A stretch of DNA of 64,000 bases from Seiridium cupressi (Eukaryota > Ascomycota > Sordariomycetes > Amphisphaeriales > Sporocadaceae): NCBI GenBank assembly GCA_036674765.1, contig JARVKI010000005.1, positions 434,001 to 498,000 on the forward strand, in the 5' to 3' direction. This document shows, in pieces, positions 36,357 to 47,457 of this stretch. Positions within the stretch are counted from its first letter, which is position 1. Each line of letters opens with the position of its first letter. The position numbers were made by a program, and so were the translations under genes. The notes beneath the pieces are model-generated. The model saw nothing but the letters and a program-made list of their open reading frames with translations. It was not told the DNA's origin and did no database searches.

Positions 36357-37523
36357 ATGGCGATCATTGATGGCGCCAAAGGTCTCGAGGCAACCATCAA
36401 GGTCAATGGCAAGGCTCTTGACGAGTACGACAACCCGGTTCCTAGCGCTCCCGCGGAAGGCACAAACCCTTTACCGGCTCTCGAGAGTTCCATACTTGAC
36501 GTCAAGAACATTCCCCACGTGGTCAAGTATGTTGAGTCTGTCGCAGGCGCTGAATTTCAGTTATGCTTCACCAAGAAGGGGAGTTTTCGTTCTCAGAGTG
36601 ACCACATTGCCTTCCAGGTCGAGGTAGACGGTAAAGGACAAGCTCTGTGCCACGAACCGAAAGGACCGCGTGGCCGAAGATGGGATGAATTCATTGACGG
36701 TGTGTACTGGGGTAGCAAGGATGACGGATTCCTGTCCAGTAACTTCAAGTTCGCACATCTGAATATAGGTGTGTATCAAATCCGTAATCAGCGAGCTCAC
36801 TATAACACTTCCAAATCAAACTGACTCTTCCAGTTGACTCCAGCAACTCCAGTGCCGAAGAAATGGAACAAGAAATTGAGGAGAGCAGAAATTTAGGTAC
36901 ATTACGCATCTATGTCTATCACATGATGTCCACGAATGAAATTTGCAACCTCGGTGGGTCAGAAATGCCTACTGAAATTAACGGAGCTACGGAGAAGGCC
37001 ACCAAAGGTCTTGCTGTCACACACATCGTCCAGTTAGGCGAAGACGAGGAGTGGTTCCCGGAGGACTCGCCAGAAGATGTGTATGAAGATCCCTCAGAGA
37101 GACCGTTCGCCGTATTTGAATTTCGGTATCGATCGAAAGGTATAATTTCATTCCGGGGGCTGTCTTTGATGCTACTTTGACATACTAACGATAAACAGAG
37201 GGACTAATGCAGGAAGGCGTGATCCCGAGGCTCGACTCTATAGATGAGATGGACGAGCAGGAAGTTCGTGCATTCGCACGTCGGCTACAGGAGGTAAGCA
37301 ATGGAGATTCCTTGCAAATAGATTGAGTTGCTAATATATAACGTAGCGTCAAGAGGCTGCCGAGTTCAGAATTAAGCGGGAACCAAAGAAAGCTAGTATC
37401 GAGACCGAACTCCCTGCCGGCCGCAAGCGCGCCTCCATCGCAGGTGCAGAGCCGCCCCCGAAACGCTACAAGGAGAGTATCCGTCACGATGGCAAGGTTG
37501 AGATCCACCTAGATGATGATTGA
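36357..37523 (+). CDS. DUF7918-type fungal protein, copy 1
   Basis: Uncharacterised fungal protein. Exons 36357-36768, 36834-37139, 37199-37293 and 37347-37523 give 329 aa with all joins in frame. It starts MAIIDGAKGLEATIKVNG and has an EYDNP motif shared with copy 2. The core contains HVVKYVESVAGAEFQLCF. A later block reads RPFAVFEFRYRSKEGLMQEG, with close counterparts in copy 2. The C-terminal tail is charged with a bipartite-like basic pattern (GRKRASIAGAEPPPKRYK), compatible with nuclear location. The family assignment rests on remembered resemblance to DUF7918 proteins, which have an N-terminal beta-rich domain and this C-terminal FRYRS motif. No enzymatic motif is visible. It lies just upstream of a related gene in the same orientation. 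Confidence 0.85.
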
Positions 37524-38040
37524 GACCTTCACGGCAATGGCAACGAGGATGGGCGAGTCTAATAGTGGCTCGCGGGGTTTGGTAGAAATGAGAAATCTAC
37601 AGGTGATTCGACCTCGACTGAACCGATAGATATTGCTTCTCTACCTCGGGTGCAGCATCCATACGATGAAAGCACAGCTTGAGTCATCGCGATACATTTC
37701 TCTGAGTTACAAGGGATGTGGATAACTTAGATATGTTCAGGTACAAAGACTGTTTGTTCCTCCCGGAAAGTTCACCGCAAATTCTTGCGTCCATGGGTAC
37801 GACTTATAGTCGTCGAAAAGGATGCAAATGCAAGTGTTGCGCTGGTCCCTTCCTGCTCTGTCGTCTGGACGAAGCTTTCACGTTCCTATGTTTTCCTTCC
37901 AGCTGCGCGCAGCCAACCTTACTCTCATCCCAATTTAACCTTTCATCTCTGTTGTCCAGGCTTCCCTCCCTAACGAGAACATCAAGACATTCGAAACACT
38001 TGACACTTATTCTGCAACTACTTTGATCCAATCGGCGATC
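37524..38040. other. Spacer between the two DUF7918 genes
   Basis: A 517-nt stretch with the 3' UTR of copy 1 and the promoter of copy 2. No coding sequence is supported. Confidence 0.45.
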
Positions 38041-39460
38041 ATGGCAATTCTCGACGAAGTTCCTGGCCTCGAGGCCACCATCCAAGTCAATGGTAAGCAA
38101 CTCCCAGAAAATAAAAATATCCTTTTCGTACTTTTCTACTCCTGGAACGTGTTACTCACTTCCCAATATGTCTGTTACTAATCTGGAGAGTTGCAAAGGT
38201 GTTGACTTGGAAGAGTACGACAACCCCCACTATGAAACCGTCTCTAATATGCCCGAGTACGCGTCACAGCTACATATTGAGCCTAGACTCCGAACCAAGC
38301 ATGTCATCAAGTACATTGAGACCAAGAGTGGAGACTTTTTCGCCATTAAGTTCACCAGACGCCCCGAGTTTCATTACGTTAGCCACCATATTGCCTGGAA
38401 AGTCAACATCGACAATGAGCCTCAGAGCTTCTTACGTATGTACCTCCTTGGGTCCTTTCTCACCTCTTTGAGCTTCTTTCTGAGCTTCATAACAATGACT
38501 TCAGGGTTGATATTCTTGAGACATATTTCAGAACACCCAGAACCTATCCCAAGAGTAATTACTTACCCTGATTTGATGTAGATGAGGACTTGGAGCTGAA
38601 GGCCAAGGGACAGCCGTATACCAGAATAGTGGACCATACCTTGTGGAGACGAAGTCGCGAGGAGAACTGGAACCGTGGTTGTTTCCAGTTCGCGGATCTC
38701 GGAGTTGGTACGCCTAGACCTCCCACTCCCATTTCGGCAACGAAGCTAACAATATCAAGCTCATGGTGAGCATTTCCTCGAGAAGGTCGAACAAGACAAG
38801 GAGATCCTTAAGCGCCTGGGTGTAATCAAAGTTTCGATCTTCAATATGCTGAGTTCCACCAAGGTCCGCGCTGGCAACACCTTGGTCCTTGGTGCTATTG
38901 GCAGCGATCGCGAGATCGGCGAGATGGCAGAAAAGTCTCTCGTGGGAAGCACTATTTCCCAGTATATCAAGTAGAATCCCATTAACTCACTGAACTGGAG
39001 AATATGTATATTCATCTGATCACAGGCTCTCCAACCAGCAAGCGGTTCGGGTGATGGGAAACGACAATGAGGACGACCCAAACCGGGAGATCAACAAATC
39101 TCGCTGCATCGACTTCGAGAACAGACCGTTCGCGGTTTTTGAGTTTCGCTACCGAAGCACAGGTAAAGAAGCCTAGCTGATGATCATGGTTCATGTAGAA
39201 ACTAATTCATATACAGAGGGCCTGATCCAGGAAGGTATTTCCCCATATCCGCGCCGATGGCCGCCCCCTGCTCATCCGAGTGACAGCAGTCGCTTACTGA
39301 GCTTCGACCTCGTGAGTTTCTTGTCCATTGTAGCAATAGAGTTTTGTGACTGGCGCTAATGGTAATATAGCCCCCCATGCAAATCCAAGGAAGCCAAGTC
39401 ATGTTTCGGGAGCGGAAGAGAGGTCGCGACCGATCTCCCGAGAAGAAGGGCACCAGATGA
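38041..39460 (+). CDS. DUF7918-type fungal protein, copy 2
   Basis: Paralogue of the preceding gene. Seven exons, 38041-38092, 38199-38435, 38582-38707, 38760-38970, 39026-39162, 39217-39311 and 39371-39460, all with GT-AG ends, close to 315 aa. Shared blocks are MAILDEVPGLEATIQVNG, the EEYDNP motif, KHVIKYIETKSGDFFAIKF and RPFAVFEFRYRSTEGLIQEG. The tail KRGRDRSPEKK is basic. It has more introns than copy 1: the first intron cuts the VNG motif, which is uninterrupted in copy 1. Its exon 4 stop (TATATCAAGTAG) is avoided by using gtagaa as the donor. That donor is the weakest splice site in the model. The two genes are well diverged, so the duplication is not recent. Function unknown. Confidence 0.8.
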
Positions 39461-40286
39461 AGAGTTTCCGTGGCTGTTATGGACTGGACTGAAGCCGACG
39501 CCGGACGTTCGATTTAGACCCTCCGAAAAATGGAAGGGGTGTTTTGGAGAATTTCCTAGACGTCGTGCATAACCCTATACGGGTTTGGCAAGAAATCAAA
39601 GAATACGGTCCAAACAAAAAAGAATTTATCCAAGTCACACCCCGATGGCTCGTAATTAAGTAATACATCCCTTCAGTCATTGCACCTCGTCACACGGGCC
39701 GCACTCAGATATATGGTTTCCGGAATTCGTACACATATCTACAAATAATCTAATGAGGGTTGATACATGGCTCCGACGAATCCTCCACGGCTGTGCGTAT
39801 CTCCCCACTGGTCTGGACTTGGGTGAGCTCCTGAAACGGATGGACGATCGCATCCATAGAATAGGGGAATGAAGAGATAGCTATGGCTAAAACACACAGC
39901 ACAAAAATCGAGAGGCAGGCAATGCTTGTGGCCGTAGTCTGATTATTTCACTGCTCGATGATACCACAGCTTCTTGTGGCTGCGCCCTGTGGCCGCCTAG
40001 ATTCCATTGTATCAACATGAATGAGTTCTGTCAGTAAGAAGACGTATGTATTCTATATATCATTTAATGGGGTTAAATGGTCACGACCGGGGTCATCAGC
40101 AGTGGTCATGGTGCAATTCTACAGTGCGCAAATTGCCCAAGCCACGCCACCTGGTAAGCACCCCTGCCATTAGTCAGCCACAATTTACGTCAATGTCGGC
40201 TGTGGCGTTCAAACCTCCAGCATCGCGACAGAACAAATCCTTAACACAACTACTTCGCATGCCGCAAGCCCAAATCGCATCGCAAC
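39461..40286. other. Intergenic region upstream of SLT11
   Basis: About 0.8 kb with the 3' UTR of the second DUF7918 gene and the SLT11 promoter. Nothing else is supported. Confidence 0.45.
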
Positions 40287-41429
40287 ATGCCGCCGCAAAT
40301 CAAGCAGGACCTCAATCGTTCCGGCTGGGAATCTACGGATTTCCCATCCGTCTGCGAAACATGCCTTCCCGATAACCCCTACGTCAAAATGCTGAAGGAA
40401 GACTACGGCGCCGAATGCAAGCTCTGCACACGACCCTTCACAGTCTTCTCCTGGTCCGCCGATCGAGCGCACGGCCGCAAGAAGCGCACCAACATCTGTC
40501 TCACGTGCGCGCGCCTGAAGAACTGCTGCCAGACATGCATGCTTGATCTCAGTTTCGGTCTCCCCGTTGCAGTGCGAGACGCCGCGCTCAAGATGGTTGC
40601 GCCCGGCCCTGGTAGTGAGGTCAACAGGGAATACTTTGCGCAGAATATGGAGAAGGCGATCGAAGACGGTCTGGGCGGCACGGAAGAATACGAAAAGACG
40701 GATGAGAAGGCACGAGAGCTGCTGCGACGACTAGCAGCGAGCAAGCCATATTTTCGGAAAGGACGTGCGATCGAGGATGGCAGCGCAGCTTCTGGTGGTG
40801 ATCCGGCTGTGGGTGCTGGCGTTGCGGGCCCCGGTCCGATTCGTACAAGGGATTCGAAAGCAGCTGCAGCATCGGGAGCAGGGCCGAGAGGAGGCAACAG
40901 ACGAGCTTTTCCCTCGGCATCTCAATTACCGCCTGGTCCTCAAGACTGGCTGCCTCCAAAGGACAGGAATATCATGTCACTTTTCATCACGGGGGTGGAG
41001 GACGACCTACCGGAATACAAGCTCAGGGACTTTTTCAAAGAGCACGGCAAGATCAAGAGTTTGGTCTGCAGCCACATGTCGCACTGCGCCTTCATCAACT
41101 ACGAAACCAGGGAGGGCGCCGAGAAAGCTGCCGAGGCTTGCCAGGGTCGCGCTGTCATTGCCGGATGTCCGTTGAGGGTCAGGTGGAGTGCACCCAAGGC
41201 CGTTGGTACCATGGGCAAAGAGCAGCGTGCCGAGATGGGCAGGGATGGTAGAAGCGCATTTGGAGATGTTAGGAAGCAGAAAGCTATCGAGGGGCGGCCT
41301 GGTCAGAGGACATTGACACAAGGCGAGGGCGGACAACAGTCTCAACAGCAAGATCTCGAAAACCTGGTGGCAGTGGCTGCACCCCCAGGGTCTAGTGACG
41401 TCAACTATGCCAGTCTGGCAGGTGATTAG
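40287..41429 (+). CDS. SLT11: Pre-mRNA-splicing factor SLT11 (Ecm2/Cwf5/RBM22 family)
   Basis: Spliceosomal protein of the NineTeen-related group that contacts U6 and U2 snRNA and helps activate the spliceosome. One uninterrupted exon gives 380 aa. The start MPPQIKQDLNRSGWESTDFP is the family N-terminus. Two Cys-rich zinc-binding segments follow at residues about 23-90 (VCETCLP, ECKLCTRPF, NICLTCARLKNCCQTC). An RRM lies at about 230-310, with IMSLFITGVEDD as RNP2-like and CAFINYETREGAEKA as RNP1-like. The tail is Gln/Gly-rich and disordered. Nothing is missing. It is a nuclear housekeeping gene sitting between accessory-looking families. Confidence 0.95.
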   Translation: MPPQIKQDLNRSGWESTDFPSVCETCLPDNPYVKMLKEDYGAECKLCTRPFTVFSWSADRAHGRKKRTNICLTCARLKNCCQTCMLDLSFGLPVAVRDAALKMVAPGPGSEVNREYFAQNMEKAIEDGLGGTEEYEKTDEKARELLRRLAASKPYFRKGRAIEDGSAASGGDPAVGAGVAGPGPIRTRDSKAAAASGAGPRGGNRRAFPSASQLPPGPQDWLPPKDRNIMSLFITGVEDDLPEYKLRDFFKEHGKIKSLVCSHMSHCAFINYETREGAEKAAEACQGRAVIAGCPLRVRWSAPKAVGTMGKEQRAEMGRDGRSAFGDVRKQKAIEGRPGQRTLTQGEGGQQSQQQDLENLVAVAAPPGSSDVNYASLAGD

Positions 41430-42488
41430 GTGATGGAACAACTTCAGGACAGGAAAATTGCATTGGTAGGCGTTTAGGATGTAATATCGGCACGTATTGT
41501 GTAGAATGAGAATATGATACCACGACTATGGAGATCTTATTTTCGACTTACTTGCACGTGAACTCAAATGGCTAAATAATTATTGTTAATGTTGCTCGTC
41601 TATTCGTTGGCCATGTCACCTACAGGGGTGGGTTCTCTCACTGGGAATAGAGGTCGTGCACGTTCCCAGCACAAGATCAGCTACGCTATTGTGAGTTGGA
41701 GTAGACTTTCTTCCATTAATCATGGCCGTAGATTGTAAATACATACCACCGGCGATTACTGGTACCGCGATGGGTTGGTAATACGTGTGAACCATTCGCC
41801 ACAGGGCAAGCAATGGTCATAGAACCACCTGGTGCTGCCTCACGGCCGATCCTCCAAGCAGAGATTTTGACGACGTCCATTTGCAAGCAGAAGTTACATG
41901 ACCACTCTCCATACCTCTGACGTGAATGAGTAAGCAATACTACAATAATCAAGTCGCTACAGAGATTCGATAAAGTCTTGTACTACATTTCCGTGATAAC
42001 AAAGTCTGGGTGCGGGCATTGGATGTGGAACATAATAACAGTCGAGGCAAAAACTACATCTATGCAAAGAGAGATTGGCAGGGGACGCAACACCAACCAT
42101 GTACGACTAGGAAAGCCTTAATGACAACAATAACGAAGACTCTCAAACAGTGAAAGAGCATAGCTAATTTTAGAAGAACCGCATCTACAGCCCAAGTTAC
42201 AACGAGATGCAAGCGCTAACCGGTCCTCCGATGGCACTCTATACTTTGCGCCTGCCACCATTCACCGAGGCAACATTGCCTAACGTACATGTAACTACCA
42301 TGGGTTCCCTGCAGCAACACCTGGTTACTAGAGCTTTATACATGGCAGGGAAATCTACAACAAGTAGACTGGATTCTTTCCCGTTCGAGCGGGGTCTACG
42401 CAATTGACTCTTCCATACTTTTCGCTCGCTTCACAACAAACTCACTCAATACTGGGCCAAGGGCACAACACACACAACACACAGCACT
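41430..42488. other. Intergenic region
   Basis: About 1.06 kb between SLT11 and the first BTB-like gene. No coding region or repeat is supported. The last 80 nt are an AC-rich leader (acaacacacacaacacacagc). Confidence 0.45.
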
Positions 42489-43528
42489 ATGCCCACCCGC
42501 AAGGCAACTTCACCGGCCATGGCGCCAGGCCCTAAGCGCCACAAGATTGAATATGATAGCTCCATGTTGGTTCTAATTTTCCCATTCCCGTTCCCGTTTC
42601 CTCTTCTTGGCTCTCCACTCTCAGTATTTTTAGCAGTCGACTAGAAGCTAACCAGGATATCAGCTATGAGTTTGAGCCAGTGAAGCTTCAGGTAGAGGAC
42701 GGCCAGAAAATCCGGACGGTCCACATCCATAAGAGGAAGCTCTTCGAGGTATCTGAATGCTTCAAGAAACGACTGGCAAACACCACGTTGATGCTCTTGC
42801 AAGATGTCAGCATCGAGACGTTGGACAGCTTCGCGAGGTGGATCTATGACGGGAAGGTTTGGGTGGAAGGACTCAACATGGAGAAGCCGAATGAAGATTT
42901 TTCCATCGATGGGGAATCTGAGGAAGCTGCAAATTCACCAAATCCAACGCACAGCCCTCGTGAAGAGACCGAACTCGTTTCTCGCGCTTCGGCATCCCCA
43001 TCCACAATCATGCTTACATTCCATAAAATGTGGTATGACGGCATCCAAGATTCGAATGGAGATCCATTGCCCGTTCAAGATAGAGTGTTTGCTCGACTGG
43101 CTGATCTGTACCTGTTCAGCACGAAGTACGAAGTTCCAAGACTACAGCAGGAAGCAATTCTTGCAGTCCAAAGATTCAGGAACAAAATGGGCGCGATTGT
43201 GTGCCAATATGTTATTGTCAAAGTCTATGAACGGGTTGGACTGAACGATTCTCTATGCCAATTCTCGATCCAGAGCGTGGCATACAACGAGAACTTCAGA
43301 GAAGCATCCCTCGTCTTATACGACCAACTGCCTGCTAGGATTCTTTTGGAGATCCTAAAACTGACACACAAGATTTCCAACGGCAGGAAGCATGATCCCG
43401 ATCACGACTGGTGTCAATTTCACGGGCATTCTTCGGACGCAGAGCACAAGGCTTGCGAAGAGAGACGCCAAAAGGACCCTGATGTGCGACGTCAATATTG
43501 GCTGGCTGGCATGCCACAGAACGAGTAG
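42489..43528 (+). CDS. BTB/POZ-like protein, copy 1
   Basis: Fungal protein with a BTB/POZ-like N-terminus, a fold for dimerisation or Cullin-3 adaptor binding. The start is the ATG at 42489 (MPTRKATSPAMAPGPKRHK), a basic leader. One intron then leads to a long exon ending at 43528. The intron has two possible forms, 42570-42655 (phase 0, donor gttcta) or 42566-42663 (phase 2, donor gttggt). Both donors are weak. The first form gives about 318 aa. The BTB-like part includes VHIHKRKLFEVSECFKKRL and IETLDSFARWIYDGKV, followed by an acidic linker and a DLYLFSTKYEVPRLQQEA helix. The C-terminus has DWCQFHGHSSDAEHKAC, shared with the next gene. The substrate of any ligase role is unknown. Confidence 0.82.
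42574..42608 (+). repeat. Pyrimidine-rich imperfect repeat inside an intron
   Basis: Imperfect repeats of the unit ttcccg/ttccc (ttttcccattcccgttcccg followed by tttcctcttcttgg) lie inside the intron of the first BTB-like gene. Such a tract could help acceptor choice. Confidence 0.5.
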
Positions 43529-44006
43529 ACGGCGAAGACATGATAAACCCTCTTCACGGAAGATTTGCAACGTTAGGAGTACGGAATATTGTAGGCAGGA
43601 TGCTTTACAATGCGTTAGAGTATACAAATCACCGGTTTTGCAGGTTCAAGGTTATTGAGTCAATGATAGATGCTTCGTAGACATGCATGAAAAACATATG
43701 ATGGTACACATGAATTAATGCGATTTACTTATCGTGACATGAACAATACCACCACAATGTAGAGTGAAGAAGAACAGGGAATGTGCCGAATAATATTTGA
43801 ATAATTTGATTTGGCCAGGACACGGAGGTCGAACGATGTTGCTTGGCAAATTTCGCGGAGGCATCGTTTGCTTGATATGGAAACATGGCTTTTTTTTTTT
43901 TTTTTTTTTTTCTTTCTGGCAACAAATCAAGCCTGGTTTGTTCTTCCTCGGACTCATCGTCGAAATCGACCATCCTTGATACCAACCATTACCGCAATCA
44001 ATCGTC
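43529..44006. other. Spacer between the two BTB-like genes
   Basis: A 478-nt stretch containing the copy 1 3' UTR, a 22-nt poly(T) tract and the copy 2 promoter or leader. No gene was seen. Confidence 0.45.
43890..43911 (+). repeat. Poly(T) homopolymer, 22 nt
   Basis: An uninterrupted run of 22 T lies about 95 nt upstream of the second BTB-like start codon. It could be a nucleosome-excluding promoter element. On the other strand it would be a poly(A) run, as left by a retrotransposed RNA, but no adjacent retroelement is visible. Confidence 0.85.
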
Positions 44007-45122
44007 ATGGCTGATCAGGTTGCCCATGCGTGAGTCTTATCCCAGATCCCGTCCGCTCAAAGTTATGTGCACCTTTGCTAAAACACGTTATCCAGACCTG
44101 TCACGTCCGATGTTCTCATCGCTTTGATCGTATACGAGGGCGATCCCCGCACCCGCAAGCACTACGTCTACAAGTCTGTCCTCTGTTCCAGAGCTCCGTT
44201 ATTCATCGAGCTCACGCACGATGTTGATCAAGTCTGTTTCCCCTCTTGGCGCGGCGAAACGGTAGAGACTTTCGTAGGCTGGCTTCACTCGGGGCGCGTT
44301 ATGGTCAGAGGCCTGAACTACGATGGCGTTCTCAGTTGGCCAGAAGCCCTCAGATGTGACGAAGATGACAACTGCACAACATCAGCGCCAGCCAACTCGG
44401 ATGAACAGACCATGCGGCATGCCAAACAGCCTTGGTATACGACCTTCAAGGATGATGCCGTCGCCCATACACTCGGCCGAGTCTTGGACGTGTACATCTT
44501 CGCTCACAACGGACATATCTCAGCTCTAGAAACAGAGTGCATTCTGGTATGGCAGCGACAGCTCTGCTCTCCCAATGACATCTTTGTGTTTGGTCCCTTG
44601 ATTAAGGCAATGATCGAGCGGTCCGGAGGCCAGGAGCATATGCTTTGGCAGTTCCTCATCGAATGGACTGCTTTCAACATCAACGACGATTTCTGGGATC
44701 GAGCTGATCTGACGATACTGTCGCCTGACATTCTGTGCAAGATCACGAGACTAGTAGCTCGGCGTGCAAACTTCGGTGTTGAGACTGAACGTGGCGTGCC
44801 GAATCCAAGCAAGGACTGGTGTCGTTACCATGGACATGCCAGCCAGGAGGAGATAGACGCTTGCCGTGCTGGAAGGCTGGACGATCCGGATATTCGACAG
44901 GCTGCTGATTATCATCAGGCCACAAGCATCCCGTCCGACCACGCCTACGAGGATGGCTTGAAAGTGGACCCTTGCTCGGAACATGCGAACCGGAAGCCAC
45001 TTCCCTCGTGGAATAACTTCCCTTCTCCCGAGAAGTCGACTACATCCAACAGCGTTACAGCCTTCACCCCTGGTACCACGGCGTCCGACCAAACAGAGTC
45101 GACCGGCGACGCTATGCGGTGA
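44007..45122 (+). CDS. BTB/POZ-like protein, copy 2
   Basis: Exons 44007-44029 and 44096-45122 give 349 aa. The first exon encodes only MADQVAHA (the last codon is split). It has the same architecture as copy 1: a short leader, a BTB-like fold (VYKSVLCSRAPLFIELTHD, then ETVEFTFVGW-like ETVETFVGWLHSGRV), an acidic linker, a helical part with LGRVLDVYIFAHNGHISALE, and a C-terminal motif DWCRYHGHASQEEIDAC. The tail is Ser/Thr-rich. Sequence identity to copy 1 is low, so this is an old tandem pair or two members of an expanded family. These BTB-like families are often large and lineage-specific in filamentous fungi. No kelch or MATH domain is present. Confidence 0.88.
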
Positions 45123-45303
45123 CAAAATTATACTAGATTTTGTTCTAGATGGGGGCTGGGAGTCTCTTCAATTAGTTCCTGTCATTTTGCAGAAATCGCT
45201 GTCATTGTAGAGGGTATCATCTCATTCATAGTAGTACAAATAGTACAGGGTCTAGAGCTCAGGTAGGAACCAGCAGGCAGTTTCTTCGGTTCGATGGACT
45301 GCT

Positions 45304-45748
45304 CTAGCTGGAACAGCAACCACCGCCAATCTTTACTGTCTTTCCGCCTGCCACCTTGACTGTGTCGTTGTCGCCTCGTTCTGTGTATTCGTGTATCCTC
45401 AGCTCTACACGGGTTAGCCTCCCGCAGGCATACTTGAGAAGGGACAACCATACTATACTTGTCACCATTTTTCTTTCCCTGTACCACGTTCTCTCGGAGT
45501 ATTGTAGCTACGTCTTGAGCGTGTTTGATATGGTCGTTGATTTCAGGGCTCTTCGGATCCAAGGATGCGTGGTCACGGAAGCCCGTACGAATTTGGGAGC
45601 GTGCAGCATTGAGTATAGGTTCGTCGCCTGGATTGGGTTGACTTAGCATGGTGCATGCACGGCAAGCGGGTGATAGGAGTCAGTCCGTACCTTGAAAGGC
45701 TATGCGTGCTGCGCGAAGCAGATGCCTGTAAGCTGCTACTGCTGCCAT
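45304..45748 (-). CDS. MZM1: Mitochondrial zinc maintenance protein 1 (Mzm1, LYR family)
   Basis: Small mitochondrial matrix LYR protein that chaperones the Rieske iron-sulphur protein during complex III assembly and affects mitochondrial zinc. Exons 45748-45691, 45627-45454 and 45404-45304 give 110 aa. The start MAAVAAYRHLLRAARIAFQG carries the LYR-type motif (here AYR). Next come ILNAARSQIRTGF and HAQDVATILRENVVQGKK, a family signature. After the second splice comes YKLRIHEYTERGDNDTVK, also a family signature. The gene is easy to miss because the middle exon alone reads through both introns with a wrong start and a wrong tail. It is divergent from ZUO1 with a gap of about 315 nt. Confidence 0.92.
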
Positions 45749-46063
45749 CGTGGGAGTGAGCCGATACGTTCGGAATACAGGAGGTTCGGATACTGGACTA
45801 TAGTGTTTTGGATTGTGTCAATTGTCCAAGAACGAATCTGGTCAATATCGTTTGCTCTGCTCAGTTCAATGTTGAACCTTGTCGTTGGAAAATAAATTGT
45901 GGCGTTAGGGAGTCTGTGGCGTAGAGTTTATTTAGCGGACTTGGCAGCTACCGTCGTGGCGCTTACCCCTGCTAATCTTCTGTAGAAAAATATTTCCCCC
46001 CAAGCCTGCCCCACGATTTCAAAGTCGATTGTTTGCGATCATCTCAATTTCAAAGCAGACAAG
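45749..46063. promoter_or_regulatory. Divergent promoter, MZM1 (-) and ZUO1 (+)
   Basis: Only 315 nt separate the two start codons, so the genes share a compact bidirectional promoter. The ZUO1 side ends in a pyrimidine-rich then CAAG leader (aaagcagacaagATGG). Confidence 0.6.
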
Positions 46064-47457
46064 ATGGCTTCCGCAACTGTAGTATCACGACCTCTCCCGG
46101 CCCTCGCCCAGGGCTGGTCAGCAGAGAAGGACTTCAAGCCCGTTGCTTCGGTCACCTCTTCGACCAAGCGAACCATTGAGCCTGTTGGCCCTCACTTCCT
46201 GGCGCATGCCCGCCGTGCCCGCCATAAGCGCACCTTCTCCGAGGACGACCGCATCGAGGCTCAGAATGCTGCCAAGAAGATCGAGAAGGATGACGACAGC
46301 GATCTCAGCGAGCCTGAGGACCCCATGATGCTCCAGCGTGAGGCCAAGGACTGGAAGGTACGTTCATTCTTAGTACAAGACAATTTGAGCAGGTTAGCTA
46401 ACGGTCGCTGCTGCAGTCGCAAGATCACTACGAAGTCCTGGGTATAACCAAGTACCGCTGGAAGGCTACCGAAGACCAAATCAAGCGTGCCCACCGCAAG
46501 AAGGTCCTGAAGCACCATCCCGACAAGAAGGCCGCATCCGGTGCTACTGAGGACGACAACTTCTTCAAGTGCATCCAGAAGGCCACCGAGGTTCTCCTCG
46601 ACCCCGTCAAGCGTCGCCAGTTCGACTCCGTCGACGAGAAGGCCGACGTCGAACCCCCGAGCAAGAAGGATGCACAGAAGAATTTCTACAAGACCTGGGG
46701 CCGTGTCTTCAAGTCCGAGTCCCGGTTCAGCAAGATCCAGCCTGTACCGCAATTGGGCGGCGAGCAGTCCACCAAGGAGGAGGTCGACACATTCTACAAC
46801 TTCTGGTACAACTTCGACAGCTGGAGGTCATTCGAGTACCTCGACGAGGATGTGCCGGATGACAACGAGAACCGTGACCAGAAACGTCACATGGAGCGCA
46901 AGAATACCAACGCCCGCAAGAAGAAGAAGGCCGAGGACAACGCCCGTCTGCGCAAGCTGGTCGACGACTGCTTGGCTGGTGACGAGCGTATCAAGCGCTT
47001 CAAGCAGGAGGCTAATGCTGCCAAGAACAAGAAGCGCTTCGAGAAGGAGGCCGCCGAGAAGAAGGCCAAGGAAGATGCCCGCCTGAAGAAGGAAGCTGAA
47101 GAGAAGGCCGCTAAGGAGGCTGAGGAGAAGGCCAAGGCTGACCGCGAGTCCAACAAGAAGGCTAAGGAGGCAGCCAAGAATGCCGTCAAGAAGAACAAGC
47201 GTGTTCTGAAGGGCAGCGTTAAGGACGCCAACTACTTCGCCGGCAGTGGTGATGCCAGCGCAGCTCAGATCGACGCTGTTCTGGGTGACGTTGAGACCAT
47301 CCAGAACAAGATCGATCCCGATGAGATCGCTGCCCTTGCTGGCAAGCTGAACGGCTTGAAGCTCGCTGACGAGATTAAGAACGTTTGGACCGAGGAGGCC
47401 AAGAGGCTGATTGGTGCCGGTAAGATCAAGGGGGGCGAGGTTAAGACCCTGGCTTAA
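46064..47457 (+). CDS. ZUO1: Zuotin, ribosome-associated J-domain chaperone
   Basis: Hsp40 subunit of the ribosome-associated complex (with Ssz1) that stimulates Ssb at the peptide exit tunnel. Exons 46064-46357 and 46417-47457 give 444 aa. The J-domain starts right after the intron (SQDHYEVLGITKYRWKATE) and has the HPD motif at residues 132-134 (KHHPDKK). The zuotin homology region follows (FYNFWYNFDSWRSFEYLDED). Then comes a long Lys/Glu/Ala-rich charged helix (about residues 270-370) that binds ribosomal RNA, and a C-terminal helical bundle. There is no SANT domain, as in other fungal zuotins. The charged helix has a strongly repetitive aag/gag codon pattern. Identification is secure. Confidence 0.95.
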
